Positions 35,349 through 47,968 of a stretch of DNA of 64,000 bases are shown one piece after another (the first letter of the stretch is position 1; every line of letters starts with the position of its first letter). The stretch comes from Liolophura sinensis (Eukaryota > Mollusca > Polyplacophora > Chitonida > Chitonidae): assembly GCF_032854445.1 (NCBI RefSeq), contig NC_088295.1, positions 22,431,385 to 22,495,384 on the forward strand. Reading direction: 5' to 3'. The position numbers were made by a program, and so were the translations under genes. The notes under the pieces were generated by a model that was not told where the DNA came from, ran no database searches, and was given only the letters and a program-made list of their open reading frames with translations.

Positions 35349-38300
35349 ATGTCTGACTTGTCTGTGAGCAGTTACAGGGGAGCTGTCTACCCACTGGACT
35401 TGACAGCAGAGCCATACAGATCTGATCATACGAAGACAGTTAAAACATTATTAGACACATGTGCACATTACATTGTCAGAGATGCACAGGCGACACTGAA
35501 TGCTGTGAAAGTCATTCCTGGTGATTTGTGCTTCAGTTTAATGAAGGCAGCTTTGTTGGAGAACCGGGACAGAAGTGTCCATGTCCTCATCTCCTCCTGG
35601 CCTTTTCATATGCTATCACTGAAGAGTTTGGCACCAAATCTCTATGCTTCAGCACTATCACTGTACAACAACACCCACCAGAAGAAAATGTCTCTGCTTG
35701 GAATTCGCTTTGCAGCATTAGTTGCCCATGCTTTCAGCCGTTGCTTGATGAGGTCACAAGGGAACATGAAACTACGGTATCTGGACTTGACCGGATTTGT
35801 TTCAAGTATGTTCTGAATTGAAAATTTAAGTTTTAAGAAAGGAAAGGTCTTGATGGTATGCTCCAACCAGTGAACTCCAGTTTTAAAGGGAGAGAACTCT
35901 TCTGCTTAGTTAGCGACATTAGGAGCAAATGAAGACTATAAGATAAAGTTTGTAATTTGTTCACAGCAGGATAGCTGATTATTTGCCAGCATTTTAATGA
36001 TGACCGACATATCCTCCAATTTCAGCAACATAGAACTTTTGTCTGAAAATTTGGTTATGTTGAAAATCTATAAAATATTACATTTGACATTACACAAATT
36101 ATATCTGCTGCACCTTTATGGCCAAATGGTTAGAGCATCTGTCTTATCTCTGGGAGCTCAGCATAAGAGAAATTAATTTAGAGCTGATTGAGTTGACGGT
36201 CAGTGGCAGTTCAGAACTTGGTATGGTAACATTTCTTCTGGGTGTTCAACTTAGCAGTATAGTGAGGAAACGTGTACCTGCTAAAGTGCCAGCATTGAGA
36301 ACTGCTAGCCTTGGGACATGACCATTAATAAATTTTATTTTGAAACCCATCAGATTTTTGGTAATTGATATTTAGTAAATGCAATACTTAATTTTTGTGT
36401 TCTCTGGCATTAATTTTTTTATTTGTTTGTTTACTTTGCAGTGGAAGTTGTCACAAAGTTTATGTCATCTCAGTGCCAGCTGGCTCACAATGAGACTCGA
36501 CAAAAGGTGGTTATTTCCATGTATGAAGAAGTGACCAAAGACATGCCTGAATCTGCCAAAGTCAACTATAAAGTTGGTGAATTAATACCAGACGGATGTT
36601 GTGAGTAAAACTAAAACTATGTCAAAACGTAACATACCAGATACACATCCTTTCACTAGTTTTGTATCAGTAAGCTGGTGACTTTTCTCCTTTCAATTAA
36701 ACAGGCTAACATAAGAGGATAGTTGTTTACCATACTCATACAAAAACAGAACTTCTTCTGTATAATTGTTTTTTTATTTTTCTGTTCAATACATTGAGAA
36801 TTGAATAGGAATGATGATAAACACTTACACTGGCAAGATACCAATAGTTCAATAGGGGGCCGCTGTGGCTGACGGGGGTAGCACGCTAGGGTGGTGCAAT
36901 GACTCAGGAGCCTCCCACCAATGGGTCGCTGTGAGTTCAAGTCCAGCTCATGCTGGCTTCCTCTCTGGCTGTACATGGGAGGGTCTGCAGCCTGTGGATG
37001 GTTGTGGGTTTCTCTCACACTCGGCCCTGTTTCCGCCCACCATAATGCTGGCCACCTTCGTATAATTGAATTATTCTTGAGTACAGCATAAAATACCAAT
37101 CAAATAAATAAATAAATAGTTCAGTAATCTGTAAGATATGATGTGCCCTCTAAACTTAAGTACATCCAATCTTATTGTTTTGCCTGTTTACATTTTGCAG
37201 ATGGAGTAAAGCTTGATGTGTGTATCGACTCAGTCAATGCTCATGCTGAGATATGCAAAGCCTTAGTCATATCAAGGTTTAGGAACTGTACATTTAAACT
37301 GTACTTAAATAAGATAGATGCCACATTTCTGGGGGAAGTAAAGTTAAAGGTTCTACTGGATCTTGTGGACCCAGCTGTAAGTATTCTGAGATTTTAAACA
37401 TGACGGCCTATCTCTCATATTTCTTGTTTACAGAATTCATGGCTTGTACAATAATACATGAAATATTAGAAAAAGTTAGTAATTGTTTTCAGTTCATGTT
37501 TAAATATCCAACTACATATAGAATTCTCTGATATTAAAGGAAAAGAATTCATAAGTACATGGGGGAAGAGGGCGCTAGGCAACAAAAAATATTAAAGAAA
37601 ATGGCAGTGTGCTGAAGTCTCTGAGCAAAATTTGAAGTCATGATATGGAGGACAGTTGTTTACAATCTGATATACACTGTGTTTCAGCATCTGACTGGCC
37701 TTCGCCTCCAGTTCAACTCTTTAGGGGAACATGGTATTCTTCACCTTGTGGACAGTATATCTCGTCTGACCAACTTAACAGCTCTAGACCTCTCCTGCAA
37801 TGGTATTCACTTCTTCCACCACCAGGATTCCTGTGATAAAGTGGCAGAAATGTTGGCCAGCTTGCCTAACCTGACCCGCCTGGATCTGAGTAACAATCGC
37901 GTTAAGACTCGCCTGCGCCAGCTGGTGGCAAATCTGTCCCAGTCACTAGAGTACCTGGCTGTAGCAGGCTGCTGTCTGACAGTGTCGGATGTGACATACC
38001 TGTCTGTGTCACACCACACATCTGGGCTGAGGGAGCTGGACCTCAGTGATAACTGGTGTGTGGGTGAGAACTGCAGAGTCCTGATCAATCTTCTCAGTAA
38101 GCTGGCTGATAAGATTATGGTGCTGGAGCTACAGAACTGCAACCTGGCTGATTCTCAGGTCACCGAACTCCTCATAGTGCTACCATCATTGAGTAAACTC
38201 TGCTTTCTGAACCTCAGCTGTAACACTCTGAGCTGGAGTACAAGCCAACAATTCATTGAGTCAGCTACTTCTCTGTCCAGTTTGAAGGCTTTGCAAATGT

Positions 38301-38437
38301 CATATCCTTCTGAATGTTACTCCCCACAGGCGTTTGACCACTTTTCTAGGGAAGCATTTCACAAACATATGACCAAGATAATAGAGGAGCACAAAACCAA
38401 GACTGGCTCTGGATTTGACCTGTCATTGACTGAATAA
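35349..38437 (+). CDS. LRRC14: LRRC14/PRAME-family leucine-rich-repeat protein (513 aa)
   Basis: Coding exons 35349-35805, 36442-36600, 37201-37376 and 37688-38437 join in phase (1542 nt). A 5' UTR acceptor lies just before 35293, and ATG 35349 is the first in-frame start. The N-terminal block (ALLENRD..VLISSWPFHMLSL) matches the PRAME/LRRC14 signature 'WPF.LPL' after a helical region. The last exon carries LRRs such as LTALDLSCNGI, LTRLDLSNNRV, LRELDLSDNW, VLELQNCNL and FLNLSCNTL. The ending SYPSECYSPQAFDHFSR recalls LRRC14 'YPFPVDCYE'. Length fits human LRRC14 (about 490 aa). LRRC14 is reported to bind the IKK complex and damp NF-kB signalling, and PRAME proteins can act as cullin-2 substrate receptors; neither is shown here. 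Assignment to LRRC14 rather than another PRAME-like member is by overall resemblance. A SINE sits in intron 2. Confidence 0.83.
36852..37114 (+). mobile_element. Full-length SINE in an LRRC14-like intron
   Basis: Diverged head (GTGGCTGACGGGGGTAGCACGC), GAGTTCAAGTCC B-box-like, body and (AATA)n tail are all present. AATAGTTCA flanks both ends (36843-36851 and 37115-37123). It ends about 80 bp before the exon at 37201. Confidence 0.92.
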
Positions 38438-41400
38438 CAGTGACACAGTGTGATATTTTCCACCGGACATTCCTCACGCATTTAATTTGAACAAGTGCAC
38501 TGTGGTAAAGTCCTCTGTGACTCCACCAGCCAAAACAATAGTGCAATATAAAATCAGAGTTCACTAAATTCCAAATGTTGAAACAGAATTGATTTCTTGC
38601 TTTCAGACTTATATGTTCAGAAATTAACATTTCGTAACGTAACATGAGTGATACATACGACTGAAAGGTACACATCAACAAGTCATTTTTCTTTACATCC
38701 TTACATCAAACTTTGTAGGATATAAACCAGAAATAGGTTGTGTGGCTACACATATTTAGAGTGCACTAGTGTGTTTGATGCACCATGGCACTGGTGTGTT
38801 TGATGCACCCTGAACATGTAACTTGAGTAATAACTATAAGTATTTCTGTTTTTCTCTTTTATTTAAAGGATGGATATTTACAATACTTGAAAACCCCATC
38901 AGTGATAATGGTTCATACTGTATGTGTATGTAGTACCTTAAAAGATAAAAAAATAAATAATTGCTTCAGGAGAATAATTTTACACCATGATATTACTTCT
39001 TGTATTAATTCTGTACATTTGAATGAATTGTGAAGTAAAGAAGTTATTGAATTTAGTGTATTTATTATCCTGCCAGTAGTTTTGTGACTTTATTATGTAC
39101 ACTGAGTCAGGGTTAGGACTATGTATTATGTCCTATAGCAGCCAGTGTCAGTCCTGTCTGTGTATAGTTGCTTATGAACTTGATATCTCTTGATGTCCTC
39201 ATACATGTTTACCAGACAAACAAAGACCACCCATTGACTAAGTCAGGAGGAAGGACCATATTAATTGTTCAGTGACCTTGACCTACTTTTTCAAAGTCAT
39301 TGGGGGTTATTAGGTGAAAACAATAAGTGTTAAACAGCACTTATGGGGTTGTTTGTGGAGTCTTAACTTGTTCAGACCACATATCTTCTATGTATATGGC
39401 ATTTAAGTCTTACATTACACATAAGACAGTAACTTGCCAAAGGTACATATACCTTGGTGGTTTACTTAGGGCACTTTTGTTTCCTCCAACTGTAAAAACT
39501 AACAGCCCTAATTTATGGAAAGAATTCTTGAGTCCATTAAACAGTGTTATAAAGAGAAAGAGTACTGCTGATGTACACAATAATAATATCGCAAAAATCT
39601 ACATAGATCATACCGGTAAATGAAAAAGCGTTGGTGTAGTAAAAGCCGAGCATGCAGCCCTTATGTGACAAGGACATAATGGACCTTTGCAGACTATTTG
39701 CAATGTACCAAAGCCCTCAATGAATTCAACCACACACATGTACATGTATGCATGTTTTGGAATGTTAAAGGAATGTTATGTAGTCTTATTGGCCTTATTC
39801 TGTGAAGGTTTGTGTGTGCCCCATATAAATATAAATTCCATGAATTATATTTTAAACTTACTTCCCTATAGTTACTATAATCTACTGGTTGAATTTGTTG
39901 ACGATTTAGTCTCTTTTTTTCTCTCTCTTCTTTTCTGTATGTTAGCTGGGCCCTGGGCCCAAACAAATGGGCATTTATTTACTGTGCATTAAAAACATTG
40001 AAAACTAATGCGAAGCAGCATATATTTTAATCCGGTGAGGTGGGGCTAGTATGCAGCAAGACCTCGAGCCATTGCTACATCCAGTCAAAAAATGATTGTG
40101 GTGCGACATCTTCTGCAGTGTATTAGTTTCTACAGGAACATTGTTCTGTCTTTATTGTGACACGATGTGCGTTATTGTCATGATGAGCTAAGAAATGAAA
40201 TGAATAACAGGTCCCTATTATTGGTGGATTGAAATCAGTTCTATTCAGTTTGAATGTCATGTTAATTTTCACTAAGCATCTTTAAGTTCATCTAGTATTC
40301 CTGGACATCTGCTTTACTGCAGATGTGAATAGATGTAAGAACTGTTATATTAAAAATCTGAATAGACATAAGATGAGTAAAAGTGATTTGTACTGGAAAC
40401 TTGGCAAGTGCAATGGAAATTGTGGATGTTTTAATCAGCACATAGTAAAGGTGATACGGGAATCAAAATTTGCAAAGCCTTCAGTTTAAGGTTTTTAAAA
40501 TTCTATCACCTTGGAAGATTAGGAGAACGAAATTTGTGAATACTTAATCATGTATATCTAAATTTTTATATAACACTTCTGCAGTGTTGTAACACTGTCA
40601 CAGCATTTGGGAAATAATTTAGACTTGAAATTGATAAACTGGAAATGCACTTCCCAGGTAAACCTGGGATACAATATGATATCATCTCATAGTGTGTTCC
40701 AGGATATACTAAATCTTGTTCTTTCTCTTTCTCTGCTCCACCGTTGTTTAAGTGAAATATTATTTAAAACCCCAAGTTAATTAATGAATCAAACCCTTTC
40801 TATGCTGAAGAAAGAGTTGTCGTTTGTGAGTTAGCTCCCTTCCAATCGCTCTTCAACGAACTTGCACAAGCAAATGTCACGATCAGTCAGAAAGAAAAAT
40901 AGATGTGTATGCCGAGTCGAGTGAGACGACTATTCTTGTATTTGTTATGTCGACGTCAGAATAATTAAATATGATGGAAGATATCGATGGGAACTTTTTA
41001 TCGCTGTTGTGTCGCTGTCAAGACCACATATAATGTGTACCTTCTCAAGCTAGGCCAAGTACATATAGATGGCATTACGGCGGGTGAAGCTGACCAATCA
41101 AACTCGGGTTCTCTTTTATATTCGTGGTCTGTTGGCGGGGATTCCGATCAGCGCCAAAACCCCCAAACAAGGTGCATGTAGGTTTTGACACGCTGTAGTT
41201 TACCTGTTTTTAGTGACAAATAACTAGTTAACTAGTTAAAAATGCTTGGGTACAGAATCCCTAGATCCAGTAGACCTGTCAACTCGGGTACGTAAAGGAA
41301 TGGACGAGTGAAACCCAGGACACAATCGTTTAGCGCGATACATCAACACGAACTCGGGTCGCTTCACAAACCATGTGGAGAGGCCAGACTAGAGACAATT

Positions 41401-41689
41401 GCTCCCGTGGAATTAGAGAAACTTGATAGGCCTAGTCGAGAAATATGACGTGAAATCTTGGGTGACTACTTCTGGACTAAAATGAAACAAGCCTTTGTTA
41501 GAAAAATTTCGGAAATGTGCCACAATACAAATGATGACATACGCGAAAGTTTAAAGAAAAACTAACAAACAAAACAAAAAAAAAAAAAAAACCCTAATCT
41601 GAATTGAAACGTAACATGTAAATGTTGGATGACTTTCTGTATGAATGGTGTTTGCTCCAATTGAGTGTTCCATGCATTTTCATCTTCAG
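38438..41689. other. LRRC14-like 3' UTR and TK2 upstream region
   Basis: AATAAATAAT at about 38950 could serve polyadenylation of the LRRC14-like gene. A small duplication of GTGTGTTTGATGCACC lies near 38770-38810. Sequence from about 40840 to 41460 is richer in CG dinucleotides (ACTCGGGT, GTCGAC) and probably holds the TK2 promoter or 5' UTR exon. No coding exon could be proved. Confidence 0.5.
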
Positions 41690-41694
41690 CATTG

Positions 41695-44600
41695 ATGGAA
41701 CTGAAGACTGCACCAAACATTGTCAAGAAAGGTTTGAAAATTGCCAGACTAGAAGAAGGGAAGAAGTCCTTCACGGTAAGATTTTTTTGTGTAATTTGAC
41801 AGTAAAATCTGTTCTATGAAACCAAAACTATTTAACTGTTGCAGATAAGAAAGATGTTTAATTATGTTCGAGGTAGCAGTGAAAGTGGCTTATTAAATTT
41901 CAAAGAGCAGGCATTGGAGAATTTCCGTGATTCAGTGGTAGGTCAGATTTTACAAGTTAATTTGACCGTTTTTTCAGTAAATGGTGTCGTTTCTTAACTG
42001 AAAGTAAGACTAATGAACTCTTTTGACTTGTACTGTACCAGAAGTCCAGTAGGTAATGGATTTCTGACTGTACATAAATACCATGTCCACAGGATGTACT
42101 TCTGTCCGTACATAAATACCTTTTTCCACAGGATATTAGCCTACACATTTTCAGCAAAATACACAAGCGGTGAACATCTGCTCTTCTGTCAGGCATTTTT
42201 ATATGGCACATATGTCTTTAAGTCGCTCACTTGTTTTGGGGAAAGCAGGACGATGACCTTGTCCACTGGTCTGAGAACACTGACTTGTAGGTTGAGAAGT
42301 GTTCGCACGGATACACCATACTTATGGCTGCTCACTTGAGGGATGAAGAACAGAATGTAGCACGAATAAATCCTTCACATACCTCTATACTTCTCTCAAC
42401 CTACTAGTTCGTGTTCTTGGACAACTTACGAACATATCTTAGCATGGGTGAAGTGCTAACCCAGCAGGGAATGTTACCTTGTCTGTGTGGCAAGAATCAT
42501 TCTTCATTGGTGCCCTGGTATGGCAGAAAATTAATGGCATTGCGAATACAAGGAGCAAAAGATAATGTCGGTGAAAAGATAACAGGCATTTACAGCATCG
42601 CACTTTCTGCTCTGCTTTACTTTTGCTATGTGTTGTTAGGACAAATCATGGGATGCTAACATGGGGTGTAAATATATATTTTATACATGTATTGACATTT
42701 AGTATGTCACAACATATTACTGCAGGGGGCCATTAGAAGGTGGCTACCAGCTACATGTATCCTAATGCTGTGGTAGCATGATGACAAGGGAAAGGAATTT
42801 TTGATGTTAATAAAATTATGTCAAGGTCCTGTTGCTAGGCGTTTGACAGGTCCCCATCATGGTAGCATTGATTTTACTACACAAGCTTTCAGTTTTTGGA
42901 GACTTATTCCCTAATACTGTGTATGCAGCAACTGAAAGTAATGGATTTATTATGTGTCCTCAGATTGCAGTGGAAGGAAACATTGGCAGTGGGAAAACTA
43001 CATTGCTGGAGTACTTCAAATCTTCCCCAAATGTTGAGGTAATTAATACCCAGACTTTTGTATGAAATCTTATTCCCAACATATATCATTGTAAGCACAC
43101 CATCTATGTTGCACTCACTACTGTCCTCCAATACTTCCAGGTAATGTCTCACAATAATGTATGTGCATGCTTGGTTAACTGCCTCCGTGGTGTTACAACA
43201 TTAGCAACGGTTTTCTCTCCTGAACTATGTTCTCAACTGTTAATATATACTCATAAACTAACACAATCATTTGTTTATATGAAACTCACAGTCAGGGCTT
43301 TGTTGCAGAGTAAGTTAATAAATGGATTTGTGTGATATTTATTTTTTCTTTTTAACAACATTTCAGCTTAGACTATCAGAAAGTGTCATGGGGTTTGTTA
43401 ATGGTTCCGCTGAAAGTCCGAATGGTGCCACGAAAGAAATATTCCTAAGCATAGAAAACCCCAGTCATAATAAACGATATATTTTATTATAATTTCAGGC
43501 CATAAGAGAGCCATTGGAGCAATGGACCAATGTCCAGGGACACAATGCTTTGGTAAATATGAATGACAGCTGTTAACTCCATAGAATTTACCTGTTATGA
43601 AATGAAAAGCTCTAAGCTGTTTTCTGATTTTATTATTATACAATTGATGCTCACAGCCTTGCCCTTTGCTTTGACACCATGAAACATTTTAAGACTCACC
43701 ATCACAAGACTTCAGGAGTAACATTTTTTATCATATACCTATGCGTGTTGCCCGCCTGATACAGAACCCCCTGATATTTGATATCACCATCCTCTGAACA
43801 TTTTGCACGCGTGGAACTACTTTCTCACCGAGTGACCTTTCCCAGGGAAAGCCCTGCGGTCCCTGATGGGGATTTCTATGCAGTGCTGACCTACTTACAC
43901 GAACACGGGATTTATTCTCCCTAAAATTAAGACCCAGAAAAACTAATTAAATTTTTTCTACACTGTCTACATGCCAACATTGTGGGCAAAAAAGTTATAT
44001 TCAAATATTTTCATCATTTTTTTGTGTCGTCTGCTTCGTGATTTTTGGTGTCAAATTACATTCCGCAACACTGATAGCTGTCGATGTCGATTTAGGCCAG
44101 ATTTCTAGCTCGTACCGTTTGCAAGTCATCTGCACATTAAGTTTTCTCCTGTAAACATTTAAATTCACCTTTTCCTGTTCGTTCTCCTTTCAAAAGTTTG
44201 TTGTTGCTACTCAATTATTTCTGGATTTCCGAACTGTTAAACTGTTTACCTTTGGAACTGTGCTATACTGTTAGTGTTACCAGTGCAAACCACGCCATTA
44301 TGGAAGCTGAGAATAGCAGTGACTCAGACATGCCAAATTTTGACCTCGGATTTTGGTCGGGCAGGGACATTGAGCAGCTATTCGACTATGACGGTGATTT
44401 TCTGGCTAGAGTAAATGCTTTCGAGCAGGAAATTTTGGTCACTGACGCCCATGACAACCACCTAAAATGGGCATCATTTCCGAACAGGAAGCCAACTTTC
44501 GTTGAATGCGGTGAGAGGGAGAAATCAGAGTTTGTCATGTCAATGAGGAACAAAAGCACTGTCCAGAAGATGGAAAGCATAGTCAGAATATTTTTTGGAT

Positions 44601-47600
44601 TCCTGCGAACCTTTCCTCATGAAGATGATCGGGAAATTGAGGACGTACCACCCATTCAGTTGAGAAAACACGACGGTAGCGAGTATGAACCAGACACTCT
44701 GACCAGTTACCACAGGGCCATAGAATGCTATCTACGCAAGCACAATTATGCATATAGCTTGGTTTTTGATAAAGAATTTCAAACTTCGCGTGACATCCAT
44801 GCCTCAAAGTGCAAGGAGCTCAAACAGAAGCGCAAAGGGAACAGACCAAAAAAAGCTGAGCCGCTGACAGAAAATGAGCAATGTATACTGAAGGAAAATA
44901 AGGTAATAGGGAACCATAGTCCGCGTGCACTTGTCAACAAAATATGTTTGACAAATACCCTCAATTTTGGCCTTCGTGGAGGGGAAGAAAATCGTAAACT
45001 CAGATGGGGAGATGTGACCTTAAAATGTGATGAACAGGGGACAGAATACTAAACACTAAAACTAGGAGTGGTGAAAACCCAAACATGCATGCCTGCCCCT
45101 TCCAGCCGAAACAGCCGTTGCGCTCAGTAACAAGGATGACTGCCTGGTAGAGGCGTACAAAGTCTACAAGGACCACAGGCTACCAAAAATGTGTACAGCC
45201 CACAGTCCATTTTACCTCGGCATCAATGATAGAAGAAAAGCTTGCAGTAATGTATGTTACAAATGCCAACCAATGGGACAGCACACCCTAAAATCAGTTA
45301 TGAAAACCATGGTAAAACCGCAAAAAACTCGAGCAGATACGACAATGCAGATCAGCACAGTATGATGATAATCTCTATATACTTTATACTAAGGTATCTT
45401 TTATCTATATTTTATTACCATTTGGTAGTGTTTTTCACTTTTTGCCAAGCTGTATGTAGACTGTGTAAGTGTGTTTGTTCCAGGGGTTGCTGTACCAGGA
45501 TCCATCACGATGGAGCTTTTCATTCAATATGTATGCAACTTTGACAAGGGTACAAATGCATACAAAACAGTCCGTGAGTACAAATTTTTGGGAGATACAT
45601 ACATAGAAAGAAAAAAGTTCTAAATTGATCTGAGATTTTATCAGCAAAAGATTTTAGTCATGCATCTTCCCAAATTCACTTTTAACAGTTGCTCATTTGC
45701 TTCAAAGCTGGTTGTGTATCTTTATTGAAATAGTGTATGGTGTGACAAAGCAATATAATAAATATTTATATAATGTTCAACTTTATGATGCAGTTGATGC
45801 ATCGAAAAAAAATTCTAAAATTGTATTTTTATTTCTTTTATTCAGGAAAAACCCATTAAAATGTTGGAAAGAACTTTACACAGCACACGGTACTGTTTTG
45901 TGGAGAATGATTTCAGGAAGTAAGTACATGGAACACCTTAAAGTTTAGCTGTATGTTTGGCTAGGCAAACAAACATGCTTGGATATGTTATAAAAGAGTC
46001 AGAGAATTTTCAGGGTGTGCATGTCACAAAATCATTACTAACCATGTGGACAGATGACAGTACATTTGCTACAGTGTATATCCACATTTCTGTCTCCTGT
46101 GTAAAAATTTTACCTGTCTGTTTTCCCTCTCTTTTAGCAAAACAATTAATGGGTTGGAGTATGCTGTTGTCACAGAATGGTTCAACTGGCTTACAGCAAG
46201 CCAAAAAATTAACATTGATCTCATAGGTAAGTTTCTAAAGGACATAACAAAATGCGCTATATGTAAAAGACGCTTTTATGATCTGATGGCTTAAAGATGA
46301 TAATGTATTATCGCGGTTAGAAGATTCCTTACCATGGCTTATTCCAGTACTATGTTTGTTGCTTGTATAGTAAGTACTGTTAATAAATTTCTTTGTTCAC
46401 AAGACAGACTTGTTACTTTGCAAATGAATAGTTTGAGTCTTAATCACATTTAAAGATGTTTACACTAGGTTAGATTCTGGGTGTACTAAAAGATTAGTTT
46501 TTAGTTGACTGTTTCACCTCCATTTTTCTTCCAACAGATTGTTACATACCATGTCAGGCTTTTAGTACCACAAGCAGTCCAGTAAATAATTTTCAAGTTG
46601 ACATATGGCTTTATTGGTAATTTTTTGCAACTGCCCACATTTATATAAAAAACTGACATTGTTTACATGGCAATTTTGTCTGTACCAAACAGTTTACCTC
46701 TGTCAAAATACTAAAGTCTGCAGGATATATTCTCCCATAGCTTATTTTCATACTTCAACATGCAAGAATGATAAAATCCAAAGAACCTTAACTGGTATTT
46801 ATGCATAAATATCCTTTAAAGATAATTTCCTGCCTCAGTTTACCTACAGTGCAATCCAGAAGTCTGTTTTAAGAGGATAAAGAAGCGAGACAGACGGGAG
46901 GAAGATGGGGTTCCAAAGGTGAGCAAACTAACTTTCTGCCAGTATCCTGTGTATAAAGGGAACTGGGAAACAAAGGCTTTCAAACCTCAGTCCTGGTAAT
47001 TCAGAAACCATAAGTTGTTGTTCAGTAAATTTATATAACATGTAAGTGTACAGGTCAAGATGTTCAGATTTCTCATTGCAGAAAATCAACAGGCCATTGC
47101 CTTCCAGAATATGCACAGATGAGTGCCTAACATTGCATTAAGTTGTAAGCTTTTTATGTTGAATAAGTACATGGAATAAACACTTGTATGCTAATATTTA
47201 TCTCTCATGAACAGAATTATTGAATTACCACATATTTGGCGGTTTTGTTTGGAAATTTGTAAGTGCACACAGCTATGTTTGATTTCCAGAAGTTAATTGA
47301 AGATCTACATAATCTACATGAAGAGTGGTTGGTTGAACAGAAATACTTCAAGGCTCCCGCACCAGTGTTGGTGAGTGTTTGTTATATTTCATGTTGTGCA
47401 GGCTTCAGTATGTGCCGTAACGCATACCATGTCAAAATGTATAAAATAGGCTAAGATAGCTAGATGAAATTTTTATAAACTGCCACATAAAAGAGTTTTT
47501 TGTAAAGTTTAATTAAAAAGGTTAATTTCTTATCTGAAAAATGTTTTAATAAATTCATAAAAAGAACCGTTCTAAGGCATTTATGGGCTTCTGAACATGC

Positions 47601-47968
47601 ATTTGTACATACTAAACTTCAGTATGAAATACAGTAGTCCAAATAAAACAATAACAATAATACAAAACAATTCATGCAGATACCACTTGAATGAATTTTG
47701 AGCAGTGGTATTGTAAATATTGACAAATCAGAAACGACTCCACTTTAAGTAACCAGGCCTGTGTGTATGTTTTACAGAACTATAGATTGTTTAAGTGAAA
47801 ATTGTAAAACTTATGCTAAGATTCATTTACGTTTAGGTATGAATTCTGTGTCTGTGTATTGAGCATATAAATTATTTTTGACAGATATTAGACGCTAACC
47901 AAGATTATGAAGATCTGGTGAAGGATTATGACCTAAAAAGACAGAAGATATTGTGTGGTTACTCCTGA
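41695..47968 (+). CDS. TK2: Deoxynucleoside kinase, TK2/dNK type (about 235 aa)
   Basis: Exons 41690-41775 (ATG 41695), 42964-43038, 43499-43552, 45484-45573, 45846-45919, 46138-46226, 46839-46918, 47290-47370 and 47885-47968 join in phase to TGA 47966-47968. Motifs: EEGKKSFT|IAVEGNIGSGKTT, the P-loop with the same lead-in as insect dNK; REPLEQWTNVQGHN; LLYQDPSRWSFSF; LERTLHSTRYCFVEN, equivalent to the ERS motif with Thr for Ser; a TEWF substrate-site segment; CFKRIKKRDRREEDGVP, the Arg-rich LID; LHNLHEEWLV. The enzyme phosphorylates deoxynucleosides in the salvage pathway: mitochondrial TK2 in vertebrates, one broad dNK in insects. The N-terminus before the P-loop is short, so mitochondrial targeting is unclear. 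The 1.9-kb intron 43553-45483 contains a Crypton relic. An in-frame 93-bp exon-like block at 41845-41937 is not needed for the family fit. Confidence 0.92.
44299..45340 (+). pseudogene. Crypton-type tyrosine recombinase relic (KIAA1958/DUF3504-like), inside a TK2 intron
   Basis: An open frame from ATG 44299 to stop 45052 reads as the N-terminal and central parts of the KIAA1958/Crypton recombinase family. It includes TVQKMESIVRIFFGFLR (SAM-like N-domain), KHDGSEYEPDTLTSYHRAI, FQTSRDIHASKCKELKQ and NFGLRGGEENRKLRWGDV (the R of the catalytic set). After the stop, homology continues in other frames: NTKTRSGENPN from about 45051, then VEAYKVYKDHRLP...SPFYLGIND and CQPMGQHTLKSVMKTM to about 45320. 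At least two frameshifts have therefore occurred. The H-x-x-R and Tyr region is missing, so it cannot encode an active recombinase. It has the same orientation as the host gene and lies between exons 43499-43552 and 45484-45573. No terminal repeats were seen, as expected for Cryptons. Confidence 0.85.

Noticed and set aside
40987-41181. 64-aa frame as a possible TK2 first exon
   Set aside because: No donor in phase with the exon at 41690 was found. ATG 41695 gives an N-terminus like insect dNK.
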